Shown here: piece after piece, positions 35,691 to 48,387 of the stretch
How positions within the stretch are numbered: position 1 is the stretch's first letter
Layout of the letters: each line of letters starts with the position of its first letter
Assembly: GCA_015680685.1 (NCBI GenBank)
Contig: MNCI01027250.1
Coordinates: forward strand, 35,102-99,101
DNA length: 64,000 bases
Source of the DNA: Gnetum montanum
Lineage: Eukaryota > Streptophyta > Gnetopsida > Gnetales > Gnetaceae
Reading direction: 5' to 3'
Translations under genes and position numbers: made by a program
The notes under the pieces: model-generated
Databases searched by the model: none
Told to the model about the DNA's origin: nothing
What the model saw: only the letters and a program-made list of their open reading frames with translations

Positions 35691-35822
35691 AGTGGAGGAG
35701 GCAGAGGCTGAGGACAATGACCTCTAATTCAATGTGGACATGGAGAACTAGTCACTTAGCTTGAAGGAGGGGACCAAAGAACTTAAGGACAGGTGTATCC
35801 CTTAACAGACTAGCCTTTAGAC

Positions 35823-36180
35823 ATGCATCCAAACACAATGATGATGATGGGAGGTATCATTTTGGGCTTTGCTGTGTTGATGTTATTTGATCCAAGTGTG
35901 AGCCATTCTTTCATAGATCCTACAGTTGCACATCATGTAGCTCTTATATTTCATTCTTTTTCTCTTGGGTTTATAGTATCTTCTTCTGGGGGTTTTGAAA
36001 CTCAAGTTGATCAAGTCTATATAGGTCTACTAGTAGAATTGGAAGGTGTGTAGTGGATTAGTGATTTACATGTTATGGATCTTGGGGTATATGATGTAAT
36101 TTTGGTGATGGATTGGTTGTCACAGTTTAATGCTAGTTTGGACTATCGGTAAAATCTCCTACAACTACAATTAGTTGATG
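35823..36180 (+). pseudogene. Element D aspartic protease, active site altered
   Basis: LFDPSVSHSFIDPTVA stands where the family has LFDSGASHSFI, so the DSG triad is now DPS. The rest is recognisable: VDQVYIGLLVELEGV, LGVYDVILVMDWLSQFNASL (family DVILGMDWL). One TAG separates the two blocks. Confidence 0.8.
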
Positions 36181-36429
36181 GTGCTTCGATTGAGGTACAA
36201 ACTTGTCAATGACTATACACCTGGATTTAGTCTCCTCTTGGATGTACCATAGGATGCTTCAAAAAGGGCATGAATGATTTATGGCTACAATCTATAAAAC
36301 AAATATGGTGGAGATAGATCAAATTCCTATGGTTCATGAATTATTTGATGTATTCTAATTAGAATTATAGGATTTTCCACTAAGGCAAGAGATTGAGTTT
36401 GAGATCAAAGGCTCCACATAGGATGTCTT

Positions 36430-37050
36430 CCATAGAGTTAGTAGAGCTAAAGATTTAGCTACAAGAATTACTAGATAAAGGCTTTATTCAACCCAATGTA
36501 TCACTATGGGGTGCACCAATGCTATTTATTAAAAAGAAGGATGGGGATTTGTAAATATGCCTAGATTATAGGTAGTTAAACCAGGTGACTATAAAATAAA
36601 TATCCTTTGCCATGCATTGATGACTTGTTGAACCAACTTTGGGAAGCTCATGTATTCTCAAGGATTGATCTCAAGTCTGGGTATCATTAAGTGCAGGTTC
36701 ATGAATAGGATGTGTCAAAGACAACGTTCAGAATGTAGTATGGCCATTATGACTTTTTGGTGCTACCCTTTATGTTGACAAATGCACAAATAGTTTTCAT
36801 GCACCTCATGAATAATGTGTTGTGGCCATTCCAAGATTAGTTTGTGATTGTGTTCATAAATGATATCTTAGTATGTTTTCCTAATGAGAAATTGCATGCA
36901 GAGCACTTGCGGATGGTCTTATAGACTTTAAGGGAGTATCAATTATATGCTTAGCTATCCAAGTGTTCCTTTTAACAATGAGAGATTCAGTTCTTAGGAC
37001 ATGTGGTGTCAAGAGCTAGTATCTTAATGGATCTTGCAAAGATTACAATT
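36430..37050 (+). pseudogene. Element D reverse transcriptase, catalytic box mutated
   Basis: Blocks in order: [28 protein letters not shown], then [33 protein letters not shown], and VFINDILVC where active elements have FIDD. The first catalytic Asp is Asn (GAT to AAT at 36859-36861). FLGHVVSRASI follows. About ten stops interrupt it. Confidence 0.85.
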
Positions 37051-37289
37051 GTTCATGATTGGCCTATCCCACAATTAGTAGTGGAGGTACAAAGCTTCTT
37101 GGGATTAGCAAGATATTACTAGAGGCTTGTGGAACATTTTTCTTACATAGTAGCTCCTTTGACCCAATTGCTAAGGAAGGAGGCTAACTTTACTTGGGGC
37201 CTAACTTGTTAGGCTACATTTGATGAGTTAGAGCATAGATTGGTGAATACTCTAGTGCTAATATCTCCTACGCTAGTACATCCATATGA

Positions 37290-37640
37290 TGTTAGTACTG
37301 ATGCTTCAGGGGATGGATTTGGTTATGTGTTGATGCAGGATGGATAGGTTATGGCTTATGCATTTTTTCAATTGAGGCCACATGAAACTAGATATCCCAT
37401 GCATGATCTAGAGTTGGGTGTTGTGATATTCGCATTGAAGATATGGAAGCATTATCCATATGGGGAGTAGGTTACTATTTGGATTGATCATAAGAGCCTC
37501 CAATATCTTATGAGTCATCCACAATTAAACTTGTGACAACGTAGATGTGTGGAGTTTCTTGCTAATTTTGATTTCACTATTAAATATATGCTTGGAAAGA
37601 CTGATAAAGTAGCAAATGCATTAAGTAGGATGGAGAGTAA
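37290..37640 (+). pseudogene. Element D RNase H, decayed
   Basis: [55 protein letters not shown] and FTIKYMLGKTDKVANALSRM give the usual RNase H order, including DHKSL and the D-x-x-NALSR end. Stops lie at 37346 and nearby. Confidence 0.85.
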
Positions 37641-37839
37641 GCTTAATAACTTGACAATCCAGTCATATTTTCAAGAGCACATATGAGAGCAACAATGACA
37701 TGATCTATGATGTCAAGAATTGAGGTAGTAGATTACCTCTAATGAACCACTCTCTATGGATAGTCATGGAGTATTACGAAGGGATGGATGAATATGTGTT
37801 CCAAAAGCTCTACAAATTTATGTGATGGATGAGGCCCAC

Positions 37840-39050
37840 ATGATCAGATACTATATGCATCTAGGTAGTTAGAAAATTTACTAGAGTTTACAATGGATGT
37901 ATTGGTGGCCTAGTATGAAGAGGAATATAGGAGAGTATGTATCATGATGTTTAATTTGCTAGCAAGTAAAGATAGAGCATTAGAGACCTAGGGGATATTT
38001 ACATTTTCATGATATTCATCTGTGGAAGTGGGATGCCATTGTTATGGATTTCATTGTTGGTCTTCTGCAAGCTTGTAGTGGCTGTGATGCTATATTAGTA
38101 GTTGTTGATTTGTTGACAAAGTTTGCCCATTTCCTTGCCACATGATCATCAGTAAATGTAGTAGAAACTACACATATATTTCTTGTAGAGATAGTGCAGT
38201 TGCATGGTGTGCCACAATGAATTATTAGTGATAGAGATGCTTGATTCATGTCACATATTTGGTAGGCATTTCAGAAGGAGATGGGCACAAAGTTGAATAT
38301 AAGTTTAACATATCATCCATAAAATGATGATCAAACTAAGTAGGTAAATTAGATTCTAGAAGACATGTTGTGAGCCTATGCTTTATAACATATAGAAGGT
38401 TGCGATTAGATGGTACCATTAGATAAATTTGCATATAACAATAGTTATTAGGAGAGTTTGCAAGTAGCACCATATGAGATTTTATATGGTAGCATGTGAG
38501 CATAGATTTGGTAAGGTAGACTATAGAGTAGATTCAAGAGATTTGAGATAGATTGAGTGTTGTATGGGATAGGTATGTGACATATGTCAATCAATGTCGA
38601 AGGCCACTAGAGTTTGCAATCAAAGATCATGTATTTCTTTGTGTTTCTTCTTTAAAAGGCTTTACTTGATTTGGCCAGAAAGGAAAATGGGCTCCTAGTT
38701 ACATTGGTCCATTTTAGGTATTACAACGAATTGGGAGAGTGGCCTATCGAAGAGCATTACCTTCTCATTTGGCACATGCCCATGATGTATTTCATGTATT
38801 TATGCTTTGACATTATGTGTCTGATGAACATCATGTGATTAATCATTTAGGGGTACAACTATAGTTTGATGTCAGTTATCATGAGTAGCTAGTAGAGATT
38901 ATTGATCATATGTTGCAACAGCTACATAGTAAAGTTGTACCTATGGTCAAGATTTTATGGAGTAGACATGGAGCTTTAGAGGCTACTTAGGAGGTGGAGA
39001 CTAAGATGTGCATAGCCCATCCTGAGATCTTCTGGGAGGAATATTCTTAA
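37840..39050 (+). pseudogene. Element D integrase and C-terminal domain, decayed
   Basis: Catalytic blocks KWDAIVMDFIVGL (first Asp), then GVPQ with IISDRDA (second Asp) and LTYHP followed by QTK (Glu expected nearby). The C-terminal block reads RRPLEFAIKDHVFLCVS, KWAPSYIGPF, LQRIGRVAYRRALP, HDVFHVFMLRHYVSD. It ends KILWSRHGALEAT with a PEIF box close to the 3' LTR, as in plant chromoviruses. Stops are frequent. Confidence 0.82.
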
Positions 39051-39061
39051 GGAGGTAAGAG

Positions 39062-40512
39062 TATTACATCCCATTTAAAGGCATTAGGTATGGTCATATG
39101 CTTACAAGTTATACATTAGGTATGGAGTCCTAGTGGGTTGTCAGGGATGAGTTAGTGCAATATAAATTTATTTTATATGTTATGAAGATTCATCTTTATG
39201 TTATGATTATGATGTCTTGACATGCTTAACTAACATGATTATGTACACTATCCTTGTGTGATGTGGTAGACATGTGAGCTTGCTAGTAGGGGTGTTGAAC
39301 TGGGGTACACGAGCACTCATTTGGTATGTCTTTATGCTTTATGTGTGATTTTAGTATTTAGGAATTTGTAATATAGCACTATGTTGTGTGATGTTCAGGT
39401 GTGGTTTTGGCATGTGAATGTGTAGTGCATATGATAAGAATCTCATAGGTTCAAATGGATTTTGATGTGGAGTCTCGATGTGTTTGTTATGCATGATTAA
39501 AGTTTATAGCATTAGGTGTAGAGGGAAAAAATAAGGATAGCTTATGAAATTTTTTCATAAAAAATTAATAAATAATTCAAAAGGAAAAAAAATCAAAAGG
39601 GAACTCATGTCATGTGAGAAAAGTGCATTGTTGGTTTTTGTTTATTTTATACAGGGCATAAAGTGAAAGTATAGGTTTTATGTTTATTTTTTTATTCACT
39701 TCCTCACCACCACGTGGCATAGAAATTGAGTTTTTGATTTCTTTTTTCTCTGTTTGCATTAACAGAAATGCACAAGAGCCTATTCTTTCATTTTTCTTTC
39801 TTCTCTCTTCTTCTATTTCACAGTTTTCTGAATTCTAAGCTTTGTGGATGATTTTTGCTTACTCTAAACCTAGATTTGAGATTGCTATGGTCATATCTAA
39901 GTGAGTGTAGAACTTATTGGAAGCAAAATGGAGTCTTGTTAGATTTTTTAGGGTTTTTTACTTGTTTTAACATTTCTACCCAATAATTTTAATTAGTGGG
40001 TTCTCTTTACCTTTTCCCTATATTTTTATGCTAAATTAGTATATATGATTATGTGATGTGGGAATGTGAGGTAGATAGCTCAAAGATTGAGTTTGGACAT
40101 GTTATTTTGTCTATTTTCCAAAATTTTCTGATTTTGGTTGCGAATTGTGTATTAATTTATATGTGATGTATGGTATGATGTGGACTTGTAAAATATGATA
40201 TGTGTGATTTTGATGACACTTGTATGATTGCAATATGATATTTGTAGGGCCTATTGGGGCATGAACATTTTTGGGAGTCCCAATCCTTCCTGGTGGTAAT
40301 TAAATATTATTTTATTAATCAAACTTTAAACATGCATAACCTTGCTTCTAGGAGTCTAATTTAGGTAAAAATAGTGTCGTTGGGATAATTTTGGAAAGTA
40401 CTTTCTAATCATGAGATTAATTTTCTCTTTGGGAATATATCATTTTAAAGGTTATTATAGTGGTCATTTGTATGGAAATACATGTCATTTAAGAAATATG
40501 GTATTATTTTGT
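39062..40512 (+). repeat. Element D 3' LTR, left part
   Basis: Begins TATTACATCC after the purine stretch AAGGAGGTAAGAG (39049-39061). It is interrupted at 40512 by element B, with tttgt (40508-40512) as B's left target duplication. Confidence 0.88.
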
Positions 40513-41387
40513 TGATGAGACGTGATTAGCATAGGTCGCAATATCGTGTACTCGATATCGTGTCTTCCCTACGATATTGCATAAGAAATATCATAGTCTA
40601 CCACTATATTTATCAATAAGACGTGGTTATCCCTTGTTTAAGGATCCCAATTTTAGAGTAGTGAAGCTCTGGCAGTTTGATCCCTCCAGAGTTAGATTTT
40701 TTCCTGTCTGCGCGTAGTGTGGTGAATGTAATTGTATGGTGTCTTTATTCGAGTGTGCCATACTTGGACACGCACATGATTGGCAACAAAGATCGAGATT
40801 ACTTCATCATTTCAACATTCACTTTGTCATTTATTTAATGTTATTTACTATTTTCTCTCTCTCACCCTTAAACTCCTAGAACACAGAATGAGTACGACTT
40901 GATTACGAGCATTTAAGTGTGACTGCTTGGTAGCCCAGTGTGTAGCTAGGATCTACGCTTGATAACCTAGTGGTGTATTTGGGATCTGCGCTTGGTAATC
41001 CCAGTGGTGTACCTAAGATCTATGCTTGGTAGTCCCAGTGGTAGTCGTGCATGAGGTCCAAGATGTGTACGGTTGATCAAGGAATCGGTTGCTCATCGCA
41101 CTTAGGCTAGATTAGATTTTTGTACCCTTTTCCTCCTAGCTTAGATTAGTTAATATTATTTTCCACTGCCTTCATGAGCTACATAGATTAGGAAACACAT
41201 CATACACCTCATCTGGACTATACCATACGTGAAAAATGTAATACTAGTCCAGGTGGGAAGACAGTGAACTGTGACCTAAGGATAATTGTCTAGGTGCCAC
41301 AACTAGTCCGTCCGTGGAGTTCGATTGAATCACGCATGTGATGCTTCTTTCGTATGATTGAGTGTAGGGGTACCTCGCCACTCATCA
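40513..41387 (+). repeat. Element B 5' LTR
   Basis: 875 bp. ATATCG motifs lie at about 40535-40595, then a TATA-like CTATATTTATC near 40602. A three-and-a-half-copy minisatellite (units 32-34 bp, start GCTTGGTA) runs 40925-41043. It ends CTCATCA before the primer site. Confidence 0.9.
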
Positions 41388-41388
41388 T

Positions 41389-41406
41389 TGGAGCCATTGC
41401 TAGGGA
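41389..41406 (+). other. Element B primer binding site
   Basis: TGGAGCCATTGCTAGGGA, a decayed form of TGGCGCCGTTGCCGGGGA, one base after the LTR. Confidence 0.75.
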
Positions 41407-41521
41407 TGGTGCTAGTTATCTAGATTAGTTATATCATACAAGGTCGCTGTAAAGGCCTTAATGATATATCTCTTAGGAAGAAGAAGTAATTATAAAAAGT
41501 CACATAAATTCACACACAACA

Positions 41522-43485
41522 ATGCCTCTCCTATAAGATAATAATAACACCACATTTAGTGAGGAGGGGGGGTGGAGAACCAATAAACTATATGATGATG
41601 AAGATTGGAGTATACAACCTGAAGTGGGAGTTTCCTATAAGCATGAACAAAAACAACGTCATCACAACAGATGAAAGCCTAACTTACCCGATGACGATGA
41701 ACCCCCACTGGCCACTACAAGATTAACAAAAATACAAGAGGCTGTTCGAATCTCACGTAGGCATCGTAAAGAGAGCCATCTACCCAAGCTCGATTTAAAC
41801 AAATTTCCTAAATTTTCAGGAGGCTATGACTTAGATTTGCAACAACACTTACTAGCCTTCTACGATGCCTGCACATGGAATAACATTGATAATGGTTGGC
41901 AAAAACTTAAGCTCTTTTCTATGACACTCGTTGACGAAGCTAAAGTATGGTATAGATTGTTAAAACCAAACTTGATATAACACTGGTCAACAATGGTAGA
42001 AGTCTTTAATGAAAAATATCAAACCTATGCAAGAGTGTTAGCCTTGAGGAAAAAAATCCAAGGATGGAAACAAGCAAAACATGAACCCTTGGACATGGCC
42101 TTAGAAAGATATTATGCACTATTAAACAATTTTCTAGGCCATGGGTTTTCCAAGGAAAGGCTAATGTACCATATCATTGATGGACTACGTAATGAAACAA
42201 GAGAGACCTTAGGAACGTATGCCCGAGGTCAACTATACAACCTACGAACCCATCAAATCCAAGAGCTTATTAAGTGGGTAGCAAAAGAAGAAGGAGAAAT
42301 AGCTACATGGGAGAGTGTTGAAAGACATCAGTGGGACCAAAATATTAACTCAACAAAGGTCCTTGATCATAACAAGGAGAAATATTAACATCATCTTTGC
42401 CAATACAATAATCGTTAGAGGAAACTGAGGCAAAGATCAATAAGATGTTGGAATGGATAAATCAAAAGTGTGGAAAATATATCAACATCATTGGAAATAG
42501 AGTTTTGACAACCCAAGAAGTAGGATGAAATAGTAGACAATCGAAAAAAAAGAATGAAGGGAATAAGTGCTCAACTGCCAGTCCTATGTACAAATGCAAC
42601 ATATGCCTGTACGATCACCCCAAAGGCCAATGCCCAATACTATTACATATACATGAGCATTGGGGAAACAAGTTACATCTAAAGTTTGTACAGAGATACT
42701 ATGTTTGATCCCAGTGGCAACAATCTCAGTCGTGGGGGAATCCACCCTTAGACTAGAGGCACCCTTCATACCATCCGAATCTAAATGCTTTTCATGGTCA
42801 ACACCCTGTTTCTTCAACTGGGCCAACATACTCTATCTCACCACAATACCATTCTCCACAATACTATCAGCCCATACCTCCAACAAAACCACCACCTTGC
42901 GCACCTTATATTCCTCCTAACTTTCAACATTCTCATCCTTTCCCTCCTTCCACAATGCCACCAACTATTCCTAAGGTGTTTGTGCCACAGCAACAACCCA
43001 CGAACAACACTTGTGCTACTACTATCAACAATGGTGGGAAACCTCAGCAACATCAGAGGCATCCTTTCTTTAAACATAGCCATAAGAAAGGACAACACAA
43101 TTTAGAGGCCATTGCACCTTCCAACCCAGCACAAGTCCAAAAATGTGGTGCACCCTTACCTTCGAACCCAATGCCTCAGGTAACTTCATCAGGGCCACCA
43201 ACTTACACTCCAACAACCATACGGCCCAATGAACACAACCATGGGAAGCATCAGTCCAATCCTTGCATACCATCTAATGGTCCTAAATATCATAGTGGGT
43301 CAACTCATTATCTGGGAACTACATCGTATGAAGTGCCCCACTGTGCTTATGATGAAGTGTGTGAAATCCAAGGTGATAAGTATGGACCAGTTTCAATATT
43401 TCCAACATGCAAGGATCCTTATTTTTCATTTATTAATCCTTGCCATACTCAACTGATTAGTTATGGGGGATACCCCCCATTTTAA
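41522..43485 (+). pseudogene. Element B gag, partly open
   Basis: ATG at 41522, with an early in-frame TAA four codons later. The capsid core is open at 41993-42388 (RVLALRKKIQGWKQAKHEPL, ERLMYHIIDGLRNETRETLG). Upstream in the same region are LPKLDLNKFPKFSGGYDLD and WYRLLKPNLI. The zinc knuckle CNICLYDHPKGQC (near 42610-42650) has intact C-x2-C-x3-H-x4-C. The Pro/Gln/Asn-rich tail is open at 42955-43485 and ends GGYPPF. Compared with A, the N-terminal block is shorter. Confidence 0.82.
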
Positions 43486-44872
43486 TAACAAGTAGGATTA
43501 ATAAATATTTTTCATTTTCTTTGATTTTACAACTTTTTGTTTTTCAGTTTTTCATTTTTCAACTTTTTGTTTTATCTTTTTGTGTGTCTGTGTGTTTATC
43601 TTTTTCCTTTTTTTGTAAGTAATCTCATCTACGAATAAAACACTCATGTGGTTTTTTGGTTGAGGTGTGTTTTATGTTATTAAGTCATGAGTGATCAATT
43701 ATTTAGAATAGTGAGCCCATTACATCCACTCATTCACTCTATAAATAAAGAGGGTATGTTCATGGGTACAGTGATATTCTTGAAATTTCTAGAACTTAAA
43801 ATTAATTTTGTGTTCATTATATCTAGAATGAAGAAGGATGGACCAAGAGGGAATGATTAGGGTGTGACATCAAGGGGACTTGTGGATTCTCTTTGGTGAC
43901 ATCTGTGGGAGTTATCATGCAATATGGTTGTACTAAGATCCTTGTAGATCTAATGAAAAATGGAAGTAAGAGTAATCAAAAGGGCACTCAAAAATCAAAC
44001 GTTGTTCTAGGAGGTCCCACTGGAAAGACATGCACCCATGCTTGAAGGTTGGTGGCTTCTCTGGATTTAGTAAAGTGAAAAAAAAAAGAAAAGAAAAAGA
44101 AGTTCCATAAAACAAAAATCACTCCTCCCTTGTACTAAACACCAAGTGATCGTATGGCTTGTTGTTATGGTACTCTCATAGTTGTTCATCATGGGATGAA
44201 ACGATGCGATGTCACTGATAGAATGATGGACTCGGTCCTAATCTTGGAACGATGGGTTAATGACACATTAATCATGCTTTACATGCAAGATTCATTGTGC
44301 CCTGGGTCAGTCACCTCATGTCTCGATCTCTACGATCCCTTTCTACACTTCGTCTCATCTCACTGTTTGTGTGATTGTAGCTCATGTCCCATGTAGCATA
44401 GAATTTTCATCTCATTTCGGTGATATTTACATGTGTGTATTTTGTGGAGTTAGTACGGATTACGTTTAACCCTTCTAGTGCCCACGGACACTTTAAGTGT
44501 GGTTACACAAGGGAATAATAGGTTGAAACCTGCTTTGGGGAGGACCCACTTGTGTAATTTTTTGTAATCTTCACTAATTCTCTAGTTCAAACACAATTTC
44601 ATACCCTCAGCTTAATTTTTCATAATTTTCTTTCCCTCTTATTATCCCTTAAAATTTTAATGTTCCAATGTACCATTACATTCCCTTTTCTTCGTAACCG
44701 CCAAATTTTTAATTGCTCAAATTCACATCATTATCATTAAGTGTGCCTCTTGAATTAATGAAATTACCCTAGGATATCTTCATACTTGCCCATGTCCTCA
44801 TTTTACACCATTAATTTCAAAAACATCTTTAAAAATTTGGTATTTTTCATGTGTCCCACATCACTAGGGATG
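43486..44872 (+). other. Element B non-coding spacer
   Basis: Follows the polypurine-like motif GATTAGTTATGGGGGATA (43455-43472). It holds the shared boxes at 44015-44052 (core AAAGACATGCACCCATGC) and 44537-44552 (GGGGAGGACCCACTTG). No conserved coding frame. Confidence 0.6.
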
Positions 44873-44960
44873 AGATATCGCATATGTGATATCGCGTCCC
44901 ACGTGATATCATGTACATGATGTATCGTACATGATATCGCATCCTATTTACTTATAAATA
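44873..44960 (+). promoter_or_regulatory. Element B internal promoter candidate for ORF2
   Basis: Five ATATC/GATATC motifs at about 16-20 bp spacing (GAGATATCGCATATG, GATATCGCG, GATATCATG and others) are followed by TATA box TATAAATA at 44953-44960. The layout equals that of B's own LTR U3 and of A at 7480-7564. Confidence 0.6.
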
Positions 44961-45130
44961 GGAACCCCCACCGCAACACTTAGCATCATTTTGCCATTTA
45001 TGTAGGGGGAATTTTTGAAATTTTTCTCTACAACTTGCGATTGCGTGACCCTCGTTTTTTCACTCATATCTCGGGCGCTGGTACTTCGATTTTAATTCTG
45101 TTTGAACTTGCTTGAACCCGGAGTGTTTAG

Positions 45131-45150
45131 TTTAGTCGTGGGAGAGAGAA
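45131..45150 (+). other. Second polypurine-like motif of element B
   Basis: TTTAGTCGTGGGAGAGAGAA, sharing TTTAGTCGTGGG with the true 3' tract at 48372-48387. Same relative place as 7749-7766 in element A. Confidence 0.5.
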
Positions 45151-45369
45151 ACATGTCGAAAAGTGCCTAAATTTTTTAAAATTTTTCATCACCCAAAGGA
45201 CATCAATTAGGGTAATTAATACTAACACTTAGAAGAATGGTGCCAAAAATCATATGACCTTAGGTACACCAGGAGATTAAAATGAAACCCACCTAAGCTA
45301 GAGGACCTATTATCATAATTTTTAGGCATGATCACATAATAACATAATATCTTGAATTAAAGGCATGTA

Positions 45370-45427
45370 GTAAGGTATAACTTGAATTTGAAAACAACCT
45401 TACTAACGTTTGGCCATGTGATTGCAG
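45370..45427 (+). other. Candidate short intron before ORF2 (element B)
   Basis: Donor GTAAGG at 45370 or AAG|GTATAA at 45375. Branch consensus TACTAAC at 45401-45407, acceptor GATTGCAG ending 45427. Signals coincide with 8024-8090 in element A. The length of 53-58 bp is short for a plant intron. Confidence 0.45.
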
Positions 45428-48216
45428 AAGGCCCCAAAATGTGTGCAGCCAGGGGGTCCTGTTCAAGGTGAAGAAAAACAACTCGGAGAGGTGGAAGATG
45501 GGTCTCTGCTGGACAACATGCAGAACAAGAGGTGCAATCATTCAGCATCCATCAAGAAGAACCTCCTACAAGATGGTCTGGGTAGGTAGAAAGAGGAGCT
45601 GCTGTTGCGCCTGACCCGAGACAACAATTCACGTTGCCCCTAGAATGTGTTCAGGCTATCCATACGAAGTCCATAGTTGCTGCGGCGATCGTGGAGCTTA
45701 ACTTCAAACCTTTTGTAGAGTTTTCTCCTGAGGCTGTTAGGGATCACCTTAAAGGGTCTCTTTTATGGCCTATCCTCTTTGAGTGTGGTGCCTGGTACTT
45801 AGGTGAAACATACCTGTTCTAGAACAATAAGGAGCAAGACACAATGGTTAAAATTTATGGTGTGATAGTAGACTTTTCTACTCAAGTGATTTCAAAAGTG
45901 TTAAACCTTTCGAATTCAGGCCCCCATGTTGCTCAATTATCTACTCGATTAGACCCTGATGTGCAAAAAGATTGGTTAGAGAAGGCTTATGGCAGAGATA
46001 AAACTTTTAGAGAATTGACAATGGAAAAGCAAGTTTATTTCAAAATTGGAACCTATCACCTCTTCCCCACAAAAGGTTTGAAAAGACTATCTACTTATGC
46101 AGCAAGAGGATGTGCAGTGTTGATGGGAAAGGTTAATGCTAACCTTCCCCATCTATATTTGACGAAGATCCTAAGGTGATTTGAAGAACGAAAGTCAGGG
46201 AAGATGGCACTGCCTTTTCCCTGCCTTATCAGAAAACTGTGCCGATGGGCTGGTATTCAGGGATACAAAAATGACGTCCTCCAAAAGGCCCAGAATGCTT
46301 CTTATGCTAAGCTATTAAGGGCGCTAGCTCCAAGAAAGAGCACTGGCGAAGAGCTGGGACCATATGACGAAGAAGAACAGATGACTGGATCACCTGCAAC
46401 TCAACTTGCAGGACCCAGTCAACCTCCAACCACAGGTCCCAGCCAACAAAAAGAAGTAGGACCTAGCATAGGCCAGGATCAGCTGCCGTAGCTGCAAGAC
46501 TACAGACTGTCGATGAGCCATTTTAGGGCCATCGTTGAGACGGTTAGTTGGGGAAGTCGTGATGATGCAAATCTCTTCCACATCATCGATGATGCTAAGT
46601 AGCCTACTATTTTATTAGATCGCGTGAGGGGTGAATTATCCATCCAAACAGGAGGAGGGGAAAGCAGATGGTCACAACAGATCTCTGGAAACGCGATATC
46701 TTTTCAAGTGCAGTTAAAGACTAGTGAAGGGGCCACTGTGGTGGTCATGCAACACTAGGATTCCATGGAAGATACTAAAGTGGTCACTGACCATATCAAA
46801 GAATCCTTTAATGTACTTTTTGTGCCATTGGTAGATCTTTCAAGAGCATGGGATGCTCAAACTCTTGTCGGAACCTCAATGGCTCCTGCGAAACATGAGG
46901 ATGCACTGGACAGATTGCTTCAAACAGGACAAGTTTTGACATCTCTATTTGACATCCCCCAGGATGTAATAGTAATTCAATCAGACATCATTTCCATAAA
47001 GGGGAAGCTGGTCATACCTGAAGTAAGGCCAGAGCATGCTGAAGCTGAAGTGTAGAAACTACAAGAGTAGCTCGTAGCCTTACAAGCAGCACAGCGGGAT
47101 CCTTTGCAATTTGTTCCCGCAAACTAGCTGGAACATTTTAGAACCAAGTAATTAACAAAGCTAATTGCAAAAAATATGAAGGTGGTAGAAGAAAAGGAGA
47201 TGGCCACTTGGGATGCCTCCATAGCACAAGCATAAACCCATGCACATCTTAAGGCACTCAAGGCCTTAGAAGAAGAGAATAAGCAGTTGGTTGCAAATAA
47301 CCTTTGGTTGAATTCTGTGGAGAAACAAAAGAATGTTCTCGATGAGCACTTTCATTAGTTACGAGAACAGTTCATTCGGGCCAACCAAGATGTAAGCCAT
47401 TTAGCTAGAGAAAATCGAACCCTCTCAATGGAGGAGGTATGCCCTGTTCGACAAAAATCAGCCATCGAGATAAGCGCGTGGCAGAATGAGGCTAAACGAC
47501 ATGAGAAGCTGAAGGAGAATTTTTGTGATTAGGTGGGGATGTACAAACAAATCTTGGAGAAGGAAATCCATATGGCCAAGGCTCAAATCAACAACATCAG
47601 TGCTCAGCACACTGATTGGAGGGCCATATTCGACACTTACGCCTTCACCCACCAAGCAAAAATTAAGAATCGGGACCTACAGATCCAAGACTTGACTGAA
47701 TACATGGAATTGACAAACCTTAGATATGCCAACTTGGCCATGTTAACAGCAGGATGGCTAAGGTCATAGCTCAAGCAGCAGGTAGCTTCCACCCATATCA
47801 AATATGAAGAAGAATTTGCAGAGCGCAAGAAGTTGGCTGAGAAACTAGATGTCACAAATTCTGAACTTGTGGTGGTAAAAGAAAGCTACCAAGGATAGAA
47901 AGATGTTGCAACTGACTTGGATTGATGGCTAACAGAGCTTCATGAATACAAAGACAAATCAAGAGCCTATGAAGAGGAATGACGGGTGTTCATGGCATGG
48001 TATGTCAAAGCCAATCAGATGTTTCTGCAACTACCCTATCCATGGGAGGTGTCGACTCCGTCAAACATTGAAACATTAGCATGGATGGCACAAGACCCTC
48101 GAACTAAAGAGGAGAAGCTCCAGGCCATTCTTCAGTGTCGTTAACCTTCCAAGCTTGGAGCAAGTGACAAAGGGAAAGCACCCATGGAGGAGCCACCACC
48201 ACCAAGAACTACATGA
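45428..48216 (+). pseudogene. Element B ORF2: accessory protein with env-position domain and coiled coil, nearly readable
   Basis: The best copy of ORF2. N-terminal domain (about 45634-46310): VELNFKPFVEFSPEAVRDHL, WPILFECGAWYLGETYLF, VISKVLNLSNSGPH, TYHLFPTKGLKRLSTYAARG, NANLPHLYLTKILR, ALPFPCLIRKLCRWAGIQGY. This resembles the plant-specific putative transposon protein / Athila-type accessory family. Next is a Gln/Pro/Gly-rich linker (about 46380-46490), then helical charged segments and a probable long coiled coil (47100-47900, such as ALKALEEENKQLV). WYVKANQMF lies near 48000 and the tail is PMEEPPPPRTT with TGA at 48214-48216. Stops are nearly all TAG or TGA at expected CAG or CGA codons. 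It has no pol relation and unknown function. Confidence 0.72.
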
Positions 48217-48371
48217 GTTCCACATTTTTGTAGTTGTAGTATTTTTTCTTTGTGTTGTGTCTTCCCACACTGCGGCATTAGTCCATTTCTTTTTCTAGTT
48301 AATAATCCCATACCTATCCACTGTGTAATCAATGACACTTGTTCTCCTTATAACTTGAGGATGAGTTTTTA

Positions 48372-48387
48372 TTTAGTCGTGGGGATA
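48372..48387 (+). other. Element B 3' polypurine tract
   Basis: TTTAGTCGTGGGGATA immediately before the 3' LTR start. Confidence 0.75.

Noticed and set aside
40925-41043. Regular short repeats resembling a CRISPR-like array
   Set aside because: Plant LTR context, head-to-tail units without unique spacers; it is a minisatellite.
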